The notes beneath the pieces are model-generated. The model was not told the DNA's origin. It searched no databases and was given only the letters and a program-made list of their open reading frames with translations. Of a stretch of 64,000 nucleotides of DNA, positions 57,601 to 59,784 are shown piece by piece. Location: contig CM049311.1 of the NCBI GenBank assembly GCA_026874595.1, positions 48,427,676 to 48,491,675 of the forward strand, in the 5' to 3' direction. Both the position numbers and the translations under genes were made by a program. This DNA comes from Sipunculus nudus. Taxonomy: Eukaryota > Annelida > Sipuncula > Golfingiida > Sipunculidae. Positions within the stretch are counted from its first letter, which is position 1. The number at the start of each line of letters is the position of its first letter.

Positions 57601-59724
57601 TCAAATGAGTCCTGTTAGCCACCTATTTATTAAAAGCATTACCTCATCAGTCTTCACTTATGAAACCAGGGTTAAGTGTGGTTGTTTTAGGAGAAGGGTT
57701 GTTTTGGGTTCTTAACTGCCTTAAGCTCTATAAATATAAAATTTATAGAGATGTGAAATGCTCACTGGAGGATCAGGCACATTTATATTCTATCCTTAGT
57801 TCAGCTTCTAAATCAAATGTCATTTTATGTCAAATATACTGGACTTTTAAGACTTTATCAGATTACTTAAACTATATGCCTCCAAATGGTTGACTAATGT
57901 GTATAAAATGAATTGCATCATCACTGTTGGGAATACCCACAGATAAAAATGCTCATTTCTTAGCAGTCATATGACATTATGCAAAGAGCCATGAGCATTC
58001 AGGAAGTCATTACATACTGTATTACACCATCTTACCAAAGCTACTAGGGTCACAGTAAATACAGAAAAGGATATGTATTTCAGGATAATAAAGTGCAGGC
58101 AAGAAGACACTAAATGTACATTCATCAATGGAGAAACTATCTTTTGCTAGAAAAGCATTAAAATGTTTTTTGTACATTCAGATATTAAACTGATTTAAGA
58201 CAAAGGCCTAAATCTAACAAATATGGTCATTACAGTAAGAATATATATTTTACAATATTTTGTAATCTTCACTTTTTCAAGGGTCAATGACCAACTGTCA
58301 TTAAGTAGTTCCTATCCAAGCCCACCCCTCCCCCCACACCTCATCTTTTAGGTTTAATTTTCAGCATTTGACACGCAATACAGGGTTACAGTTACATGGT
58401 CACAGTCACCAGAAGTACAGCCAACATAAGATATTCACTTAGTCACTGAACTGAGTTATTAAAGTTTTCAATACTTTAACATCAACAAGCACTTGAACTT
58501 GTCAGAAAATGCAAAGAACTGAATTTCCCCTTATCAAAGTATTTAACTGTATTTAAGGTGATAATGGTTTCCTTTTTAAGTTTTAACTGAACTGCAGTAC
58601 AGCAACATTTTTATTTCCATAATACCTTACAATTTACAAATTGATTGTGTTTTTCTATATCCACATACGTTGTGGCATCTAGAACCAGTTGTGGCTCTGC
58701 TGTAAACAGAGAGCCACAGGCTGCTGCTTTCATATATCTAACAGATGGGAACACATGCATTTTCTGACGATGCACCCAGTTTTAAGTACGTATCTTGAGT
58801 GTGATGAACCGGGGCCATAGTTTCAGCCAGCAGGTATGCAGTGCACATGTTACATCATCACTGCTTTGAGTGTACATGTTACTGGACCACTGGCTACACG
58901 GGTTGTTTACCAGGGTTACAAACTGGATTGTTTCAAGTGTGACATTTCAGCTGGGTGGGTCATAATGGCTGAAACAATCACCCCAGCTCATCATCATCTA
59001 AGTGCATGCATTCCCATCCGCTAGATAAATGAAGGCAGAGACCTGTGGCTCTGTGTTTACAACAGCGCCACAACTGGGTCTAATGGGCATCCTAAGTTGA
59101 ATAATCTAAAATAATATTAATTATAATAATTTTTATAAATGAAAGAATTCACAGCAGATTTAGAAATAACTTTTAAAGGATACGTCTTTTCCTCTTTTTT
59201 GGCCACCTCTGTGGTTGTATCATGTGACCTATGGATGGTGGGGGATATGGAGGACGTGGCCGTAGTCCTGTTTGGTTTGGTCCTACATTTGGATGGTTTG
59301 GCATTCTCTGATTAGGTCTGGGCCTCCCAAAACGGTATCCTTGGAAGGGGATTTCCATCAACTGTTGTACAGGGAACCGTGGACCTGGATGAAAGGGGCC
59401 ACGGTGAAAACGTTTTCCCCCAGCAAATTTGAGCTTGGCCCAGAAACCCCCATCTGCATCTAGGCCCTGGTTATTTCCCCCTCCAATATCCCAGCCAGCA
59501 CTATGTTCCCTGGGTTGTTGTTGTTCTTGGTACTGTCGACTGGATGCGGTTCGTTTTGACTTCAGCGCCTGAGCGATCTCTTCACCGCCGCGAGCCACGT
59601 TAACGACGTCATGAGCATGCGAGCTGTCCTGTGAATCCACCGAGCCCTTCTCTATCAAATCATCATCATCTGATAATTCCCCTTCTTCTTTTGACACAAC
59701 GCTTATATCAATAGGTTGAGCCAT
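6545..59724 (-). CDS. ZFC3H1: ZFC3H1 gene (zinc finger C3H1-type, PAXT scaffold), 34 placed exons
   Basis: Known role: ZFC3H1 is a nuclear scaffold that joins the helicase MTR4 to PABPN1 (PAXT), so that polyadenylated nuclear RNAs are retained and degraded by the exosome; fission yeast Red1 is related. Seen here: 34 minus-strand exons with GT-AG introns and matching phases, in the same order as the human protein, ~2,130 codons. Landmarks in order: an N-terminal EEGELSDDDD acidic motif, a QLRLEALASAA helix, a long Arg/Lys/Glu coiled coil, DNYEEVEMDLDSE, Pro-rich stretches, a DSSESDGE acidic box, further coiled coils, KRRRSLLD, a split CCCH finger, then helical repeats with signature pieces such as NIQLWIKLAY, ALNILARGLENN, FDPSNNNPGRLV and DLYLSCVPP. 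Introns vary from ~0.3 to 6.2 kb and are full of repeats. The 3' terminal exon is uncertain. No other gene family I know combines these motifs. Confidence 0.95.
7091..7129 (-). CDS. ZFC3H1: ZFC3H1 exon 33 (short)
   Basis: About 13 codons, VLHIPVCSPYTWK, matching YNIPTCLATWKIA of human; Lys is completed by the next exon (TGGAA/GTTGCC). The acceptor is either AG at 7130-7131 (phase 2) or CAG just before 7133 (phase 1). Which one depends on the exon 32 donor. Confidence 0.6.
7313..7381 (-). CDS. ZFC3H1: ZFC3H1 exon 32, boundaries uncertain
   Basis: Encodes ELPQVRFHDQAMQILVKR, resembling HEWEESNVQILKLQAKM of human, which the flanking exons lack. The polypyrimidine tract before GTTTTGTTAG/T (7381) is excellent; an in-frame alternative acceptor lies 12 bp on (7369). 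The donor at 7313 (GGGT/GTATAC) is chosen to fit exon 33; GTAAAA slightly earlier is another option. Confidence 0.55.
7765..8031 (-). CDS. ZFC3H1: ZFC3H1 exon 31
   Basis: 89 codons, starting HLRRTASRLKHENNNKK. QHWLDYRMHQQAIDLYLSCV and CHKFLTMLPDNVLLIQ match DYWSNYEFHNRVIFFYLSCV and LERFCSVMPANSGLALRLLQ of human. Acceptor ATGCAG/A, donor CAGAG/GTGATG, phase 2. Confidence 0.96.
8032..9124. other. Intron 30, no gene seen
   Basis: A small 21-bp direct repeat (CTAACTACCTGCCTGTTAACA) occurs twice near 8341-8383. Otherwise unremarkable AT-rich intron. Confidence 0.55.
9125..9229 (-). CDS. ZFC3H1: ZFC3H1 exon 30
   Basis: Encodes LELQGDWDQAELMYDEALCA and DHKQVWL, aligning with IKETVEAYEAALGVAMRCDI and VQKIWMDYL of human. 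Acceptor TTACAG/T, donor TTACT/GTGAGT, phase 2. Confidence 0.93.
9440..9938. repeat. Diverged ~130-bp repeats with AAGGTCAYCAGTTTT motif
   Basis: Three to four diverged copies of a block that contains CTTGAAGATCAAGG and AAGGTCATCAGTTTT, adjoining the 337-bp element; a further copy follows it at about 12480-12600. Probably fragments of the same element family. Confidence 0.5.
9939..12466 (+). mobile_element. Repeat element with internal ~337-bp tandem array
   Basis: Starts with GACCCATGGGTCATGACGCT then CAGCTGAC and ends GCCAGCTGAGCT; GCTCAGCTG/CAGCTGAGC form short inverted ends. Inside, seven diverged units recur with GATTCTAGGTCCAG at 10363, 10701, 11022, 11359, 11698, 12025 and 12362. Several units carry GGTGGCGCCACC. 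A GACGGACGACGGAC stretch precedes the right end. It resembles the bivalve non-autonomous elements with central satellite-like arrays (Helitron/pearl-like), by architecture only. Confidence 0.7.
12467..13507. other. Rest of intron 29, no gene seen
   Basis: Repeat fragments at 12480-12600, a short dispersed repeat at about 12690-12775 (ends CAACCACAGTATAC), C and G homopolymers at 13101 and 13235. No coding signal. Confidence 0.55.
13508..13615 (-). CDS. ZFC3H1: ZFC3H1 exon 29
   Basis: Encodes KLLDVPVTLVSEMLPLKLGA and EQQVYLWMNYW, matching LLNIPGPIDIPSRLCKG and QQVPYLWLIYCL of human. Acceptor TTTCCAG/T, donor CTACTG/GTGAGT, phase 2. Confidence 0.94.
14015..14115 (-). CDS. ZFC3H1: ZFC3H1 exon 28
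   Basis: Encodes GDQDAALCLLEDCSISFFSL and DPGHKYCDPNLLY, matching RGDNLLPFLRKFIASFFKPG and FEKYNNLDLFRY of human. Acceptor ATCAAG/GGT, donor TATAG/GTAGGT, phase 2. Confidence 0.95.
14340..14549 (-). repeat. DIRS-like element, inverted terminal repeat at the 3' end
   Basis: Pairs with 18456-18632 from about 14390. Outside that it has a unique outer segment, a C-run then ATTCCCTCCCTG and GTTAGTAAACTG, which is found again in reverse complement at 14590-14669. Confidence 0.88.
14590..14716 (-). repeat. DIRS-like internal complementary region
   Basis: 14590-14669 is the reverse complement of the outer left end (about 14340-14416, one mismatch outside the homopolymer). 14670-14716 is the reverse complement of the outer right end (18586-18632). 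They abut at a 23-G run, so the whole equals the complement of a joined circle junction. It lies next to one terminal repeat, as in DIRS-1. Confidence 0.85.
14880..15750 (-). pseudogene. DIRS-like tyrosine recombinase, frameshifted
   Basis: Read on the minus strand in three frames. Core-binding part: DPSLAALLEFFGYFLQ at about 15690-15747. First catalytic Arg box: FLLAISSAGRRSELHALVAD at about 15395-15455. Then FPVRALRYSLQATHSK, ISPITISAWLKATIISAYES, the H-x-x-R box QAHDIRALSTS at about 15015-15043, and the Tyr box WKLPSPFTRLYLKDV at about 14910-14960. R, H-x-x-R and Y are all present, in family order. Breaks include a C11 run at 15177-15187 and a shift between the HxxR and Tyr boxes, so it cannot be active. 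Confidence 0.8.
16217..16440 (-). pseudogene. DIRS-like RNase H region, broken
   Basis: Minus strand QGGTRSPSLMQETYLLFDLC (about 16330-16395) is the typical DIRS RNase H piece (NxQGGTRSxxL), preceded by a stop and a DHTMVV-like stretch. RPDIDLF (about 16230-16250) recalls the conserved P-D-x-D-L-F box that follows RNase H in these elements. The GC-rich DNA from here to ~17900 should hold the reverse transcriptase, but I found no clear catalytic Asp-Asp box. Confidence 0.6.
18190..18360 (-). pseudogene. DIRS-like gag fragment, Cys-rich
   Basis: Minus strand CATCGYLIPTWDSHPTCFTC (about 18267-18326), followed one frame away by DPCCYCQTC (about 18200-18230). Paired C-x2-C clusters around an L-P-x-W-D-x-H-P core resemble the Cys-rich region of gag proteins in animal DIRS-like elements. 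A frameshift separates the two halves. No intact start-to-stop frame. Confidence 0.55.
18456..18632 (-). repeat. DIRS-like element, inverted terminal repeat at the 5' end
   Basis: Reverse complement of 14390-14549 over ~155 bp with few differences. The shared core includes GCCAGAGTAAGCCAACCGAA and TATCTAGGTCACACTT. The outermost ~20 bp (AATTATGTTTACGTTATAAA) match the internal complementary region rather than the other terminal repeat. Confidence 0.88.
18669..18746 (-). CDS. ZFC3H1: ZFC3H1 exon 27
   Basis: 26 codons, VFTEAISSCPSKADLYYTAA and LAELQK, aligning with WLTAFEKNPQNAEVFYHMCK of human. Acceptor CACCAG/GTC, donor AAG/GTAAAT, phase 0. It ends only ~37 bp from the DIRS-like insertion, which fills the next intron. 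Confidence 0.9.
19450..19564 (-). CDS. ZFC3H1: ZFC3H1 exon 26
   Basis: Encodes ISEAEKKWRTFVDEAPHLRD, WLVMADIVRAYSGSVSQ: a helical repeat aligning with RYEAAMELCKSLLESCPINC onward in human. Acceptor TTTCAG/G completes Lys with exon 25; donor CAG/GTGAGT, phase 0. It follows the 6.2 kb intron. Confidence 0.9.
19565..20882. other. Intron 25, left part, no gene seen
   Basis: Very AT-rich. A solitary end of the 337-bp family (GGGTCATGACGCTCAGCTG) occurs at about 19986-20019 without the rest of the element. Confidence 0.55.
20883..22709 (+). mobile_element. Element with internal 280-bp satellite array, copy 1
   Basis: Left end AATACGGGTAGTCGACAAGC then GACTAC (a 7-bp hairpin) and GTATCCGCC. Right end is a 13-14-bp stem, GTATCCGCAAAAC/GTTTTGGCGGATAC, around TCT. 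Inside, units of exactly 280 bp: GGATGTCTGCAGCG at 21361, 21641, 21921 and 22201. Each unit has two half-repeats that both start GAGATATGAG and both contain GGTGGCGCCACC (or a one-base variant). Copy 2 is at 35308-36760. Terminal hairpins plus a central satellite recall Helitron/Helentron-like elements; class not proven. Confidence 0.75.
22710..23089. other. Intron 25, spacer between elements
   Basis: AT-rich, nothing recognised. Confidence 0.5.
23090..24437 (+). mobile_element. Repeat element with two ~675-bp units, ending TCAGCTGAGCTAA
   Basis: ACGTGCCATGGTCA blocks recur at 23151 and 23825, each followed by a similar ~500 bp. The right end has a (GGAC)n stretch at about 24333-24375 and then CTATAGCTCAGATGACTTAT, AGTCAGCTGAGCTAA. 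A single-unit relative is at 51470-52100 with the same right end. The shared end sequence links both to the 337-bp family. Confidence 0.65.
24600..25280 (+). repeat. 145-bp tandem array, about five units
   Basis: The block TCTGTAATTCAATAGGTCTG recurs with TCTG at 24621, 24766, 24911, 25056 and 25201, i.e. exactly 145 bp apart. Each unit includes GCCATATTGGAATTCC and GAAAGAAAATCAGCGAT. It is followed by a GGAAGGACGGA stretch and CAAGCGGGGCCCTACGGGG, which may be the end of the element. Confidence 0.85.
25763..25944 (-). CDS. ZFC3H1: ZFC3H1 exon 25
   Basis: Encodes EPFLFSWHQGQHTSRSYEEL and SENLEASLALHRNRILLDMA, aligning with ESFVMPWQAVQDVKTNPDML and ERIEACLPLYTNMIALHQLL of human. Acceptor TTTGTAG/GAG, donor GACAA/GTGGGT (phase 2), fixed by its exact fit to exon 26. 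The acceptor is triplicated upstream. Confidence 0.9.
25931..26083 (-). repeat. ~60-bp repeat, three copies, each carrying the exon 25 acceptor
   Basis: On the gene strand TACTTTRTAG/GAGC occurs three times: the exon 25 start and two further copies 59-62 bp apart upstream. Each is followed by an exon-like TTTCTGTTT. Using an upstream copy would bring an in-frame stop, so only the last site can be productive. Confidence 0.8.
26442..26603 (-). CDS. ZFC3H1: ZFC3H1 exon 24
   Basis: 54 codons; AVLCWMCFLHLREFSCLPGC and LFDPSNNNPGRLVSK match CLAWLAYIHLIEFNILPSKF and YDPSNDNPSRIVN of human. Acceptor TTTCAG/GGC, donor AAA/GTAAGA, phase 0. Confidence 0.96.
26661..27085 (+). repeat. Fragment of the 280-bp-array element family
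   Basis: Begins ACTAGAACATGGGCAGTCAA, a diverged form of the left end at 20883. Continues with GTAGGTGGCACCACCTGTC and CCTGAGATATGAGC, but lacks the tandem array and the right hairpin. Confidence 0.6.
27170..27670 (-). repeat. Array of ~40-55 bp units derived from the exon 23 donor
   Basis: About a dozen diverged tandem units. On the gene strand each reads roughly CAGAAACTAACACTTTACAG followed by GTAGGTAAT. At least six contain an exact AGGTAGGTAAT, i.e. a near-consensus 5' splice site. The exon 23 end (ACTAAGACTTTACAG/GTTGGTAAT) is itself a unit, so the array seems to have grown from the splice junction. Confidence 0.8.
27662..27847 (-). CDS. ZFC3H1: ZFC3H1 exon 23
   Basis: 62 codons: KKVDVCKNIVRYLCDLRDAD, then TLYQVELLRLAGYEVSATKT, aligning with LLFRVQLHIFTGRCQSALAI of human. 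Acceptor TTGCAG/TAC, donor TTACAG/GTTGGT, phase 0. The donor is the first unit of a long array of donor-like repeats in the next intron. Confidence 0.93.
28994..29177 (-). CDS. ZFC3H1: ZFC3H1 exon 22 (HAT/TPR-like repeats)
   Basis: Encodes ALDRALNILARGLENNRSSP and LWQHYLKLYSRRG, matching ALNVLARALENNKDNPEIWCHYLRLFSKRG of human in pieces. Acceptor TTGCAG/T, donor TGGCAG/GTGGGT, phase 0. Confidence 0.96.
29702..29822 (-). repeat. 69-bp tandem duplication of the exon 21 3' end and donor site
   Basis: Exon 21's last ~50 bp with its donor (from 29771) recurs at a 69-bp offset (from 29702). The copies are about 85% identical over 60 bp, and the second keeps a usable CAG/GTCAGT. If the second donor were used, the intervening sequence puts a TAG in frame. 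See findings. Confidence 0.85.
29773..29953 (-). CDS. ZFC3H1: ZFC3H1 exon 21 (first helical repeat)
   Basis: Encodes LTDQDIRYWMLGSQELQDME and SPENIQLWIKLAYSKLSMQN, closely matching VTPDDVRYFTNETDDIANLE and PSHVQLWLKLAYKYLNQN of human. Acceptor ATTCAG/CT, donor AACAG/GTATGT, phase 2. The last ~50 bp and the donor are duplicated just downstream (29702-29770). Confidence 0.96.
30412..30525 (-). CDS. ZFC3H1: ZFC3H1 exon 20
   Basis: Encodes MPHMCHTEKRSWKPSQPGKP and a Thr/Ala/Lys linker. The EKRSWKP piece matches KDKRKWKPKFW of human. Acceptor CAATAG/CT, donor AAAAG/GTGAGC, phase 1. Confidence 0.9.
30526..31196. other. Intron 19, no gene seen
   Basis: AT-rich intron without recognisable repeats or coding signal. 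Confidence 0.5.
31197..31295 (-). CDS. ZFC3H1: ZFC3H1 exon 19
   Basis: Encodes SHLTSDQLNILMAGKVNDHQ, aligning with DRMSMDQMAVLLVSNINES of human. The start is set by ATTGCAG/GT, because later AGs close the frame. Donor AAAG/GTTAGT, phase 1. Confidence 0.92.
31296..32067. other. Intron 18, holds a SINE
   Basis: AT-rich. A tRNA-like segment lies at about 31935-32036, next to the exon 18 donor. Confidence 0.5.
31935..32036 (-). mobile_element. tRNA-derived SINE head
   Basis: Minus strand GTCAGACATAGCTTAGTAGT then TAAGATGC supplies an A-box-like start, and AGGTTTCATTCTGACTGG a B-box-like segment ~40 bp on. It starts ~30 bp downstream of the exon 18 donor. Short and diverged. Confidence 0.4.
32068..32183 (-). 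CDS. ZFC3H1: ZFC3H1 exon 18 (zinc-finger His)
   Basis: Opens by completing W then QH, supplying the fourth zinc ligand; continues RRDYEMDETEILSDIVSYSP and an Ala-rich helix ending GKLI. Human has QHIQDYTLSRKQLFQDILSY. Acceptor CTGCAG/G, donor ATAA/GTAAGT, phase 1. Confidence 0.95.
32702..32833 (-). CDS. ZFC3H1: ZFC3H1 exon 17 (first three Cys of the CCCH finger)
   Basis: Encodes LSPYFRTKEGKSLSSVSFSH then FCRFDLMGTCNDDQCKW, matching SPYYRTKEKLPLSSVSYS and FCRFDLTGTCNDDDCQW of human. The three Cys of the C-x7-C-x4-C-x3-H finger are here; the His is in exon 18. Acceptor TTGCAG/A, donor AAATG/GTAAGT, phase 2. Confidence 0.96.
33163..33269 (-). CDS. ZFC3H1: ZFC3H1 exon 16 (YQSPLLQLRSFR)
   Basis: Encodes LLPYQSPLLQLRSF, the equivalent of FRPYHSPLLVFKSYRF just upstream of the zinc finger in human ZFC3H1. 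Acceptor TGTCAG/ATA, donor TTTAG/GTATTG, phase 2. Confidence 0.92.
33935..34009 (-). CDS. ZFC3H1: ZFC3H1 exon 15
   Basis: 25 codons, EYKPPNLCSAQAYNALESFQ and PAVSV. Acceptor GTGCAG/GAA, donor GTG/GTAAGT, phase 0. Placed by good splice sites, phase and open frame; little direct similarity. Confidence 0.75.
34452..34994 (-). CDS. ZFC3H1: ZFC3H1 exon 14 (helix plus KRRRSLLD)
   Basis: 181 codons. AKEKERLLLLEQKYRQKIEE aligns with MEKRRLQKLEYEYALKIQKL of human, and RPKRRRSLLDISNS with RERRRSFLESN. A Lys/Pro/Ser linker follows, ending in SEIELDSHKSYGQNIQ. Acceptor TTTAAAG/GTG, donor CAG/GTCAGG, phase 0. Confidence 0.94.
34995..35307. other. Intron 13, upstream part, nothing seen
   Basis: AT-rich, no repeat or gene recognised; the rest of the intron is the 280-bp-array element. 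Confidence 0.5.
35308..36760 (+). mobile_element. Element with internal 280-bp satellite array, copy 2
   Basis: Same ends and right hairpin as 20883-22709. Array units start at 35702, 35982 and 36262 (280 bp apart), one unit fewer than copy 1. The final half-unit and right end are nearly identical between copies, so insertion or homogenisation is fairly recent. Confidence 0.78.
36935..37060 (-). CDS. ZFC3H1: ZFC3H1 exon 13
   Basis: 42 codons. Encodes EKRRFEAEKMAEDLQKMGKI, the end of the central coiled coil, then GATYVVPGPKMK. Acceptor TTGCAG/TCT, donor AAG/GTGAGT, phase 0. Confidence 0.9.
37061..38227. other. Intron 12, no gene seen
   Basis: A lone GGTCATGACGCTCAGCTGAC end motif at about 37303-37322 is followed by ~200 bp of degraded repeat with AAGGTCAAGGTC. 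Otherwise AT-rich. Confidence 0.5.
38228..38402 (-). CDS. ZFC3H1: ZFC3H1 exon 12 (coiled coil)
   Basis: Encodes VQKLQEQLDAAQKIMNANTQ, matching ITKLTEQLQATEKILNVN of human, within a continuous coiled coil ending LLKLNKQ. Acceptor GAACAG/A completes Arg; donor CAG/GTAAAT, phase 0. Confidence 0.93.
38403..39546. other. Intron 11, no gene seen
   Basis: No repeat family or coding signal recognised. Confidence 0.5.
39547..39746 (-). CDS. ZFC3H1: ZFC3H1 exon 11
   Basis: About 67 codons; starts AKNTARQSPVPSMPSGG and ends EEQLVRDKEIQLTKLR, a helix aligning with the region before the central coiled coil. Acceptor CATCAG/GCG, donor CTCAG/GTAAAA, phase 2. Confidence 0.88.
39747..42628. other. Intron 10, repeat remnants, no gene seen
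   Basis: A block at about 40480-42020 has GC-rich edges (CCGGTAACCACCGGCGGTCC near 40610; GGCCGGCAGTACAGGCCGTC near 41975) and related inverted pieces GTTCGTATCC/GGATACGAAT near its ends, so it may be a degenerate 1.5 kb insertion. A C-run is at 41317-41329 and a short (TA)n at 42034-42048. No protein recognised. Confidence 0.45.
42400..42608 (+). repeat. Short dispersed repeats ending CAACCACAGTATA, two copies
   Basis: About 42400-42485 and 42525-42608: each has a TTCGTGATAATT- or TTGCGATTATTT-like start, then CAAATAAAAAGGCAACCACA or a variant. Relatives lie near 4880-5300, 12690-12775, 40260-40350, 46800-46880 and 47165-47255. MITE-like size; class unknown. Confidence 0.5.
42629..42775 (-). 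CDS. ZFC3H1: ZFC3H1 exon 10 (DSSESDGE acidic box)
   Basis: Encodes KPLVIQLGTADSSESDGEHQ and LLDNFLKEARKEAE, a close match to VVVTLNDSDDSESDGE and GGLESMIKEARRTAE of human ZFC3H1. Acceptor TTGTAG/ATG, donor GAG/GTAGGC, phase 0. Confidence 0.94.
43840..44270 (+). repeat. Diverged ~130-bp repeats with TGACCTCTGACCYNATTAAATA
   Basis: Three blocks contain GACCTCTGACC then ATTAAATATGCATGGATT, followed by a GTTAATGGACGGACAGAC end. The same family is at about 48750-49185 in intron 6. Confidence 0.6.
44371..44478 (-). CDS. ZFC3H1: ZFC3H1 exon 9
   Basis: 36 codons, EDVIHSDSSSPPPIEMPQPI onward, ending in a basic RKQASKKK. Acceptor CCTCAG/GAG, donor AAG/GTTAGG, phase 0 on both sides, so it could be skipped without a frame change. 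Confidence 0.85.
44897..45325 (-). CDS. ZFC3H1: ZFC3H1 exon 8 (polyproline and acidic helix)
   Basis: 143 codons. An extended segment leads to Pro runs (NPPPPPQEPMPPPPPPDMAP), then EDDEEVAAMRQMLLASVVQK, equivalent to EEEEEEMLLREELLKSLANK of human. Acceptor TTTCAG/GTG, donor CAG/GTAAGT, both phase 0. Confidence 0.93.
45326..46512. other. Intron 7, contains a 96-bp duplication
   Basis: ACTGTTCTATAATATTCATG-like blocks recur at 45585 and 45681, a diverged two-copy 96-bp repeat running to about 45775. No gene seen. Confidence 0.5.
46513..46670 (-). CDS. ZFC3H1: ZFC3H1 exon 7 (Pro-rich)
   Basis: Encodes EPPTEMPLLGGYDPHYMYNQ then a Pro/Tyr-rich tail ending YLPQ. The start is taken at ACTTCAG/GTGAG (46670); the alternative is 46665 with the exon 6 donor at 49403. 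Donor CAG/GTGATA, phase 0. Confidence 0.82.
47512..48175 (+). repeat. 37-bp minisatellite, about 18 units
   Basis: Unit: CCAGAGCCTTGGCAGGTTTA then AATGTTATTTTACATAT, strictly 37 bp apart at most steps (47512, 47549 and on), with one ~11-bp insertion near 47730. Variants (CCCTGG, TTTTAATGCTATT, TCAAGAG) are shared by neighbouring units, as expected from unequal exchange. It lies inside intron 6. Open frames across it are an accident of the period. Confidence 0.92.
48176..49395. other. Intron 6, left part, repeats only
   Basis: Unassigned DNA to ~48740, then the TGACCTATGACC family (48750-49185) ending AGTTAACGGACAGACGG. No gene seen. Confidence 0.5.
49396..49552 (-). CDS. ZFC3H1: ZFC3H1 exon 6 (NYEEVEMDLDSE motif)
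   Basis: Encodes DNYEEVEMDLDSEDSSKGDL, matching YDNYEEVAMDTDSETSS of human ZFC3H1. Acceptor CAACAG/TCTCC. The donor is ambiguous. Ending at 49396 (CTG/GTTAAT, phase 1) pairs with a normal CAG acceptor for exon 7. Ending at 49403 (AAA/GTAACT, phase 0) pairs with an acceptor five bases further on. The two differ by four residues. Confidence 0.88.
49553..50385. other. Intron 5, no gene seen
   Basis: AT-rich; a few TGATCATCAG/TGATAATCAG motifs near 49845-49900. Nothing coding. Confidence 0.5.
50386..50786 (-). CDS. ZFC3H1: ZFC3H1 exon 5 (long charged coiled coil)
   Basis: About 100 residues of almost uninterrupted Arg/Lys/Glu helix (RRERRKKELKRRWEDEKRQK and similar repeats), ending TLDDHEEQVKRFIEFSRGG, the counterpart of DLSNQEEQYNRFMKLVGG in human. 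Acceptor TTTCACAG/TT, donor AGG/GTGAGT. The open plus-strand frames over the same stretch are its antisense shadow. Confidence 0.93.
50787..52349. other. Intron 4, contains a repeat element
   Basis: A lone left end (GGGACCCATGGGTCACTTCC) lies near 50869 and a G-rich tract at 51139-51162. The 51470-52100 element is a one-unit relative of 23090-24437 ending AGTCAGCTGAGCTAA. No gene seen. Confidence 0.55.
52350..52536 (-). CDS. ZFC3H1: ZFC3H1 exon 4 (LQLRLEALASAA helix)
   Basis: Encodes DLAILQLRLEALASAARANK, clearly matching LSELQLRLLALQSASKKW of human ZFC3H1, then a Ser/Arg-rich linker. Acceptor TTACAG/GAAGAA (phase 0), donor GATG/GTTTGT (phase 1). Confidence 0.93.
52537..53597. other. Intron 3, no gene seen
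   Basis: A repeat remnant with CAGGTGGCGCCACTTC lies near 52838-52853, preceded by GTCCTTCCATCCTTCCGTCC. There is a small TA/TG-rich tract near 53345-53395. Confidence 0.5.
53598..54130 (-). CDS. ZFC3H1: ZFC3H1 exon 3 (acidic, disordered)
   Basis: 177 codons rich in Glu, Asp, Ser, Thr and Val, with LMDLCVSRINVKTE and repeated acidic/serine clusters. Acceptor TTTTCAG/AC restores the frame from exon 2; donor AAG/GTAAAA, phase 0. Weakly conserved linker, equivalent to the poorly conserved part of the human protein before the LQLRLLAL helix. Confidence 0.88.
54131..57188. other. Intron 2, two repeat clusters, no gene seen
   Basis: 54980-55480 holds four diverged ~115-bp blocks with GTAGGTGGCGCCACAAGTCT or variants, related to the 280-bp family, ending near a CATGCTCAGCTGACAGGC motif. 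56200-57000 holds two ~470-bp diverged tandem units, with GAACCATTTGAACAAAC in each and GGGTTAATGTACWGACGACC at their ends. Confidence 0.6.
57189..57356 (-). CDS. ZFC3H1: ZFC3H1 exon 2 (coiled coil)
   Basis: Acceptor CACCAG/CT completes a Pro codon with exon 1. Encodes DYTNLLMQYRNIQRQLDDIK and a Glu/Ala-rich helix, matching the FEDLLLKYKQIQLELECI region of human ZFC3H1. Ends phase 1 at GATAAAG/GTAACG. Confidence 0.9.
57357..59183. other. Intron 1, no gene seen
   Basis: AT-rich. An imperfect duplication of GAGCCACAGG-like text (58699-58720 and 59038-59060) is the only structure noted. Confidence 0.45.
59184..59724 (-). CDS. ZFC3H1: ZFC3H1 exon 1 (start codon, acidic and Gly/Pro/Arg-rich N-terminus)
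   Basis: Starts at the first ATG (59722-59724), MAQPIDISVVSKEEGELSDD. The KEEGEL...DDD acidic motif is shared with the start of vertebrate ZFC3H1. It is followed by a Gln-rich patch, a Gly/Arg/Pro-rich low-complexity segment and a basic tail PKKRKR that could act as a nuclear signal. The donor GTATCC leaves one base (phase 1); reading through would stop within four codons. About 180 residues, probably disordered. Confidence 0.9.
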
Positions 59725-59776
59725 TTTCTTATCTTTAACATGTAGGCTTTGCCTGTCGACACATCGCTTTCACCAT

Positions 59777-59784
59777 CCGGAAGT
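59777..59784 (+). promoter_or_regulatory. ETS-type motif CCGGAAGT in the ZFC3H1 promoter
   Basis: CCGGAAGT lies 53-60 bp upstream of the ZFC3H1 start codon, in a locally GC-richer stretch (about 59740-59890) with no TATA box at a useful distance. ETS/GABP motifs close to the start are typical of TATA-less housekeeping promoters, which would suit a general RNA-surveillance gene. Motif seen; function inferred. Confidence 0.45.
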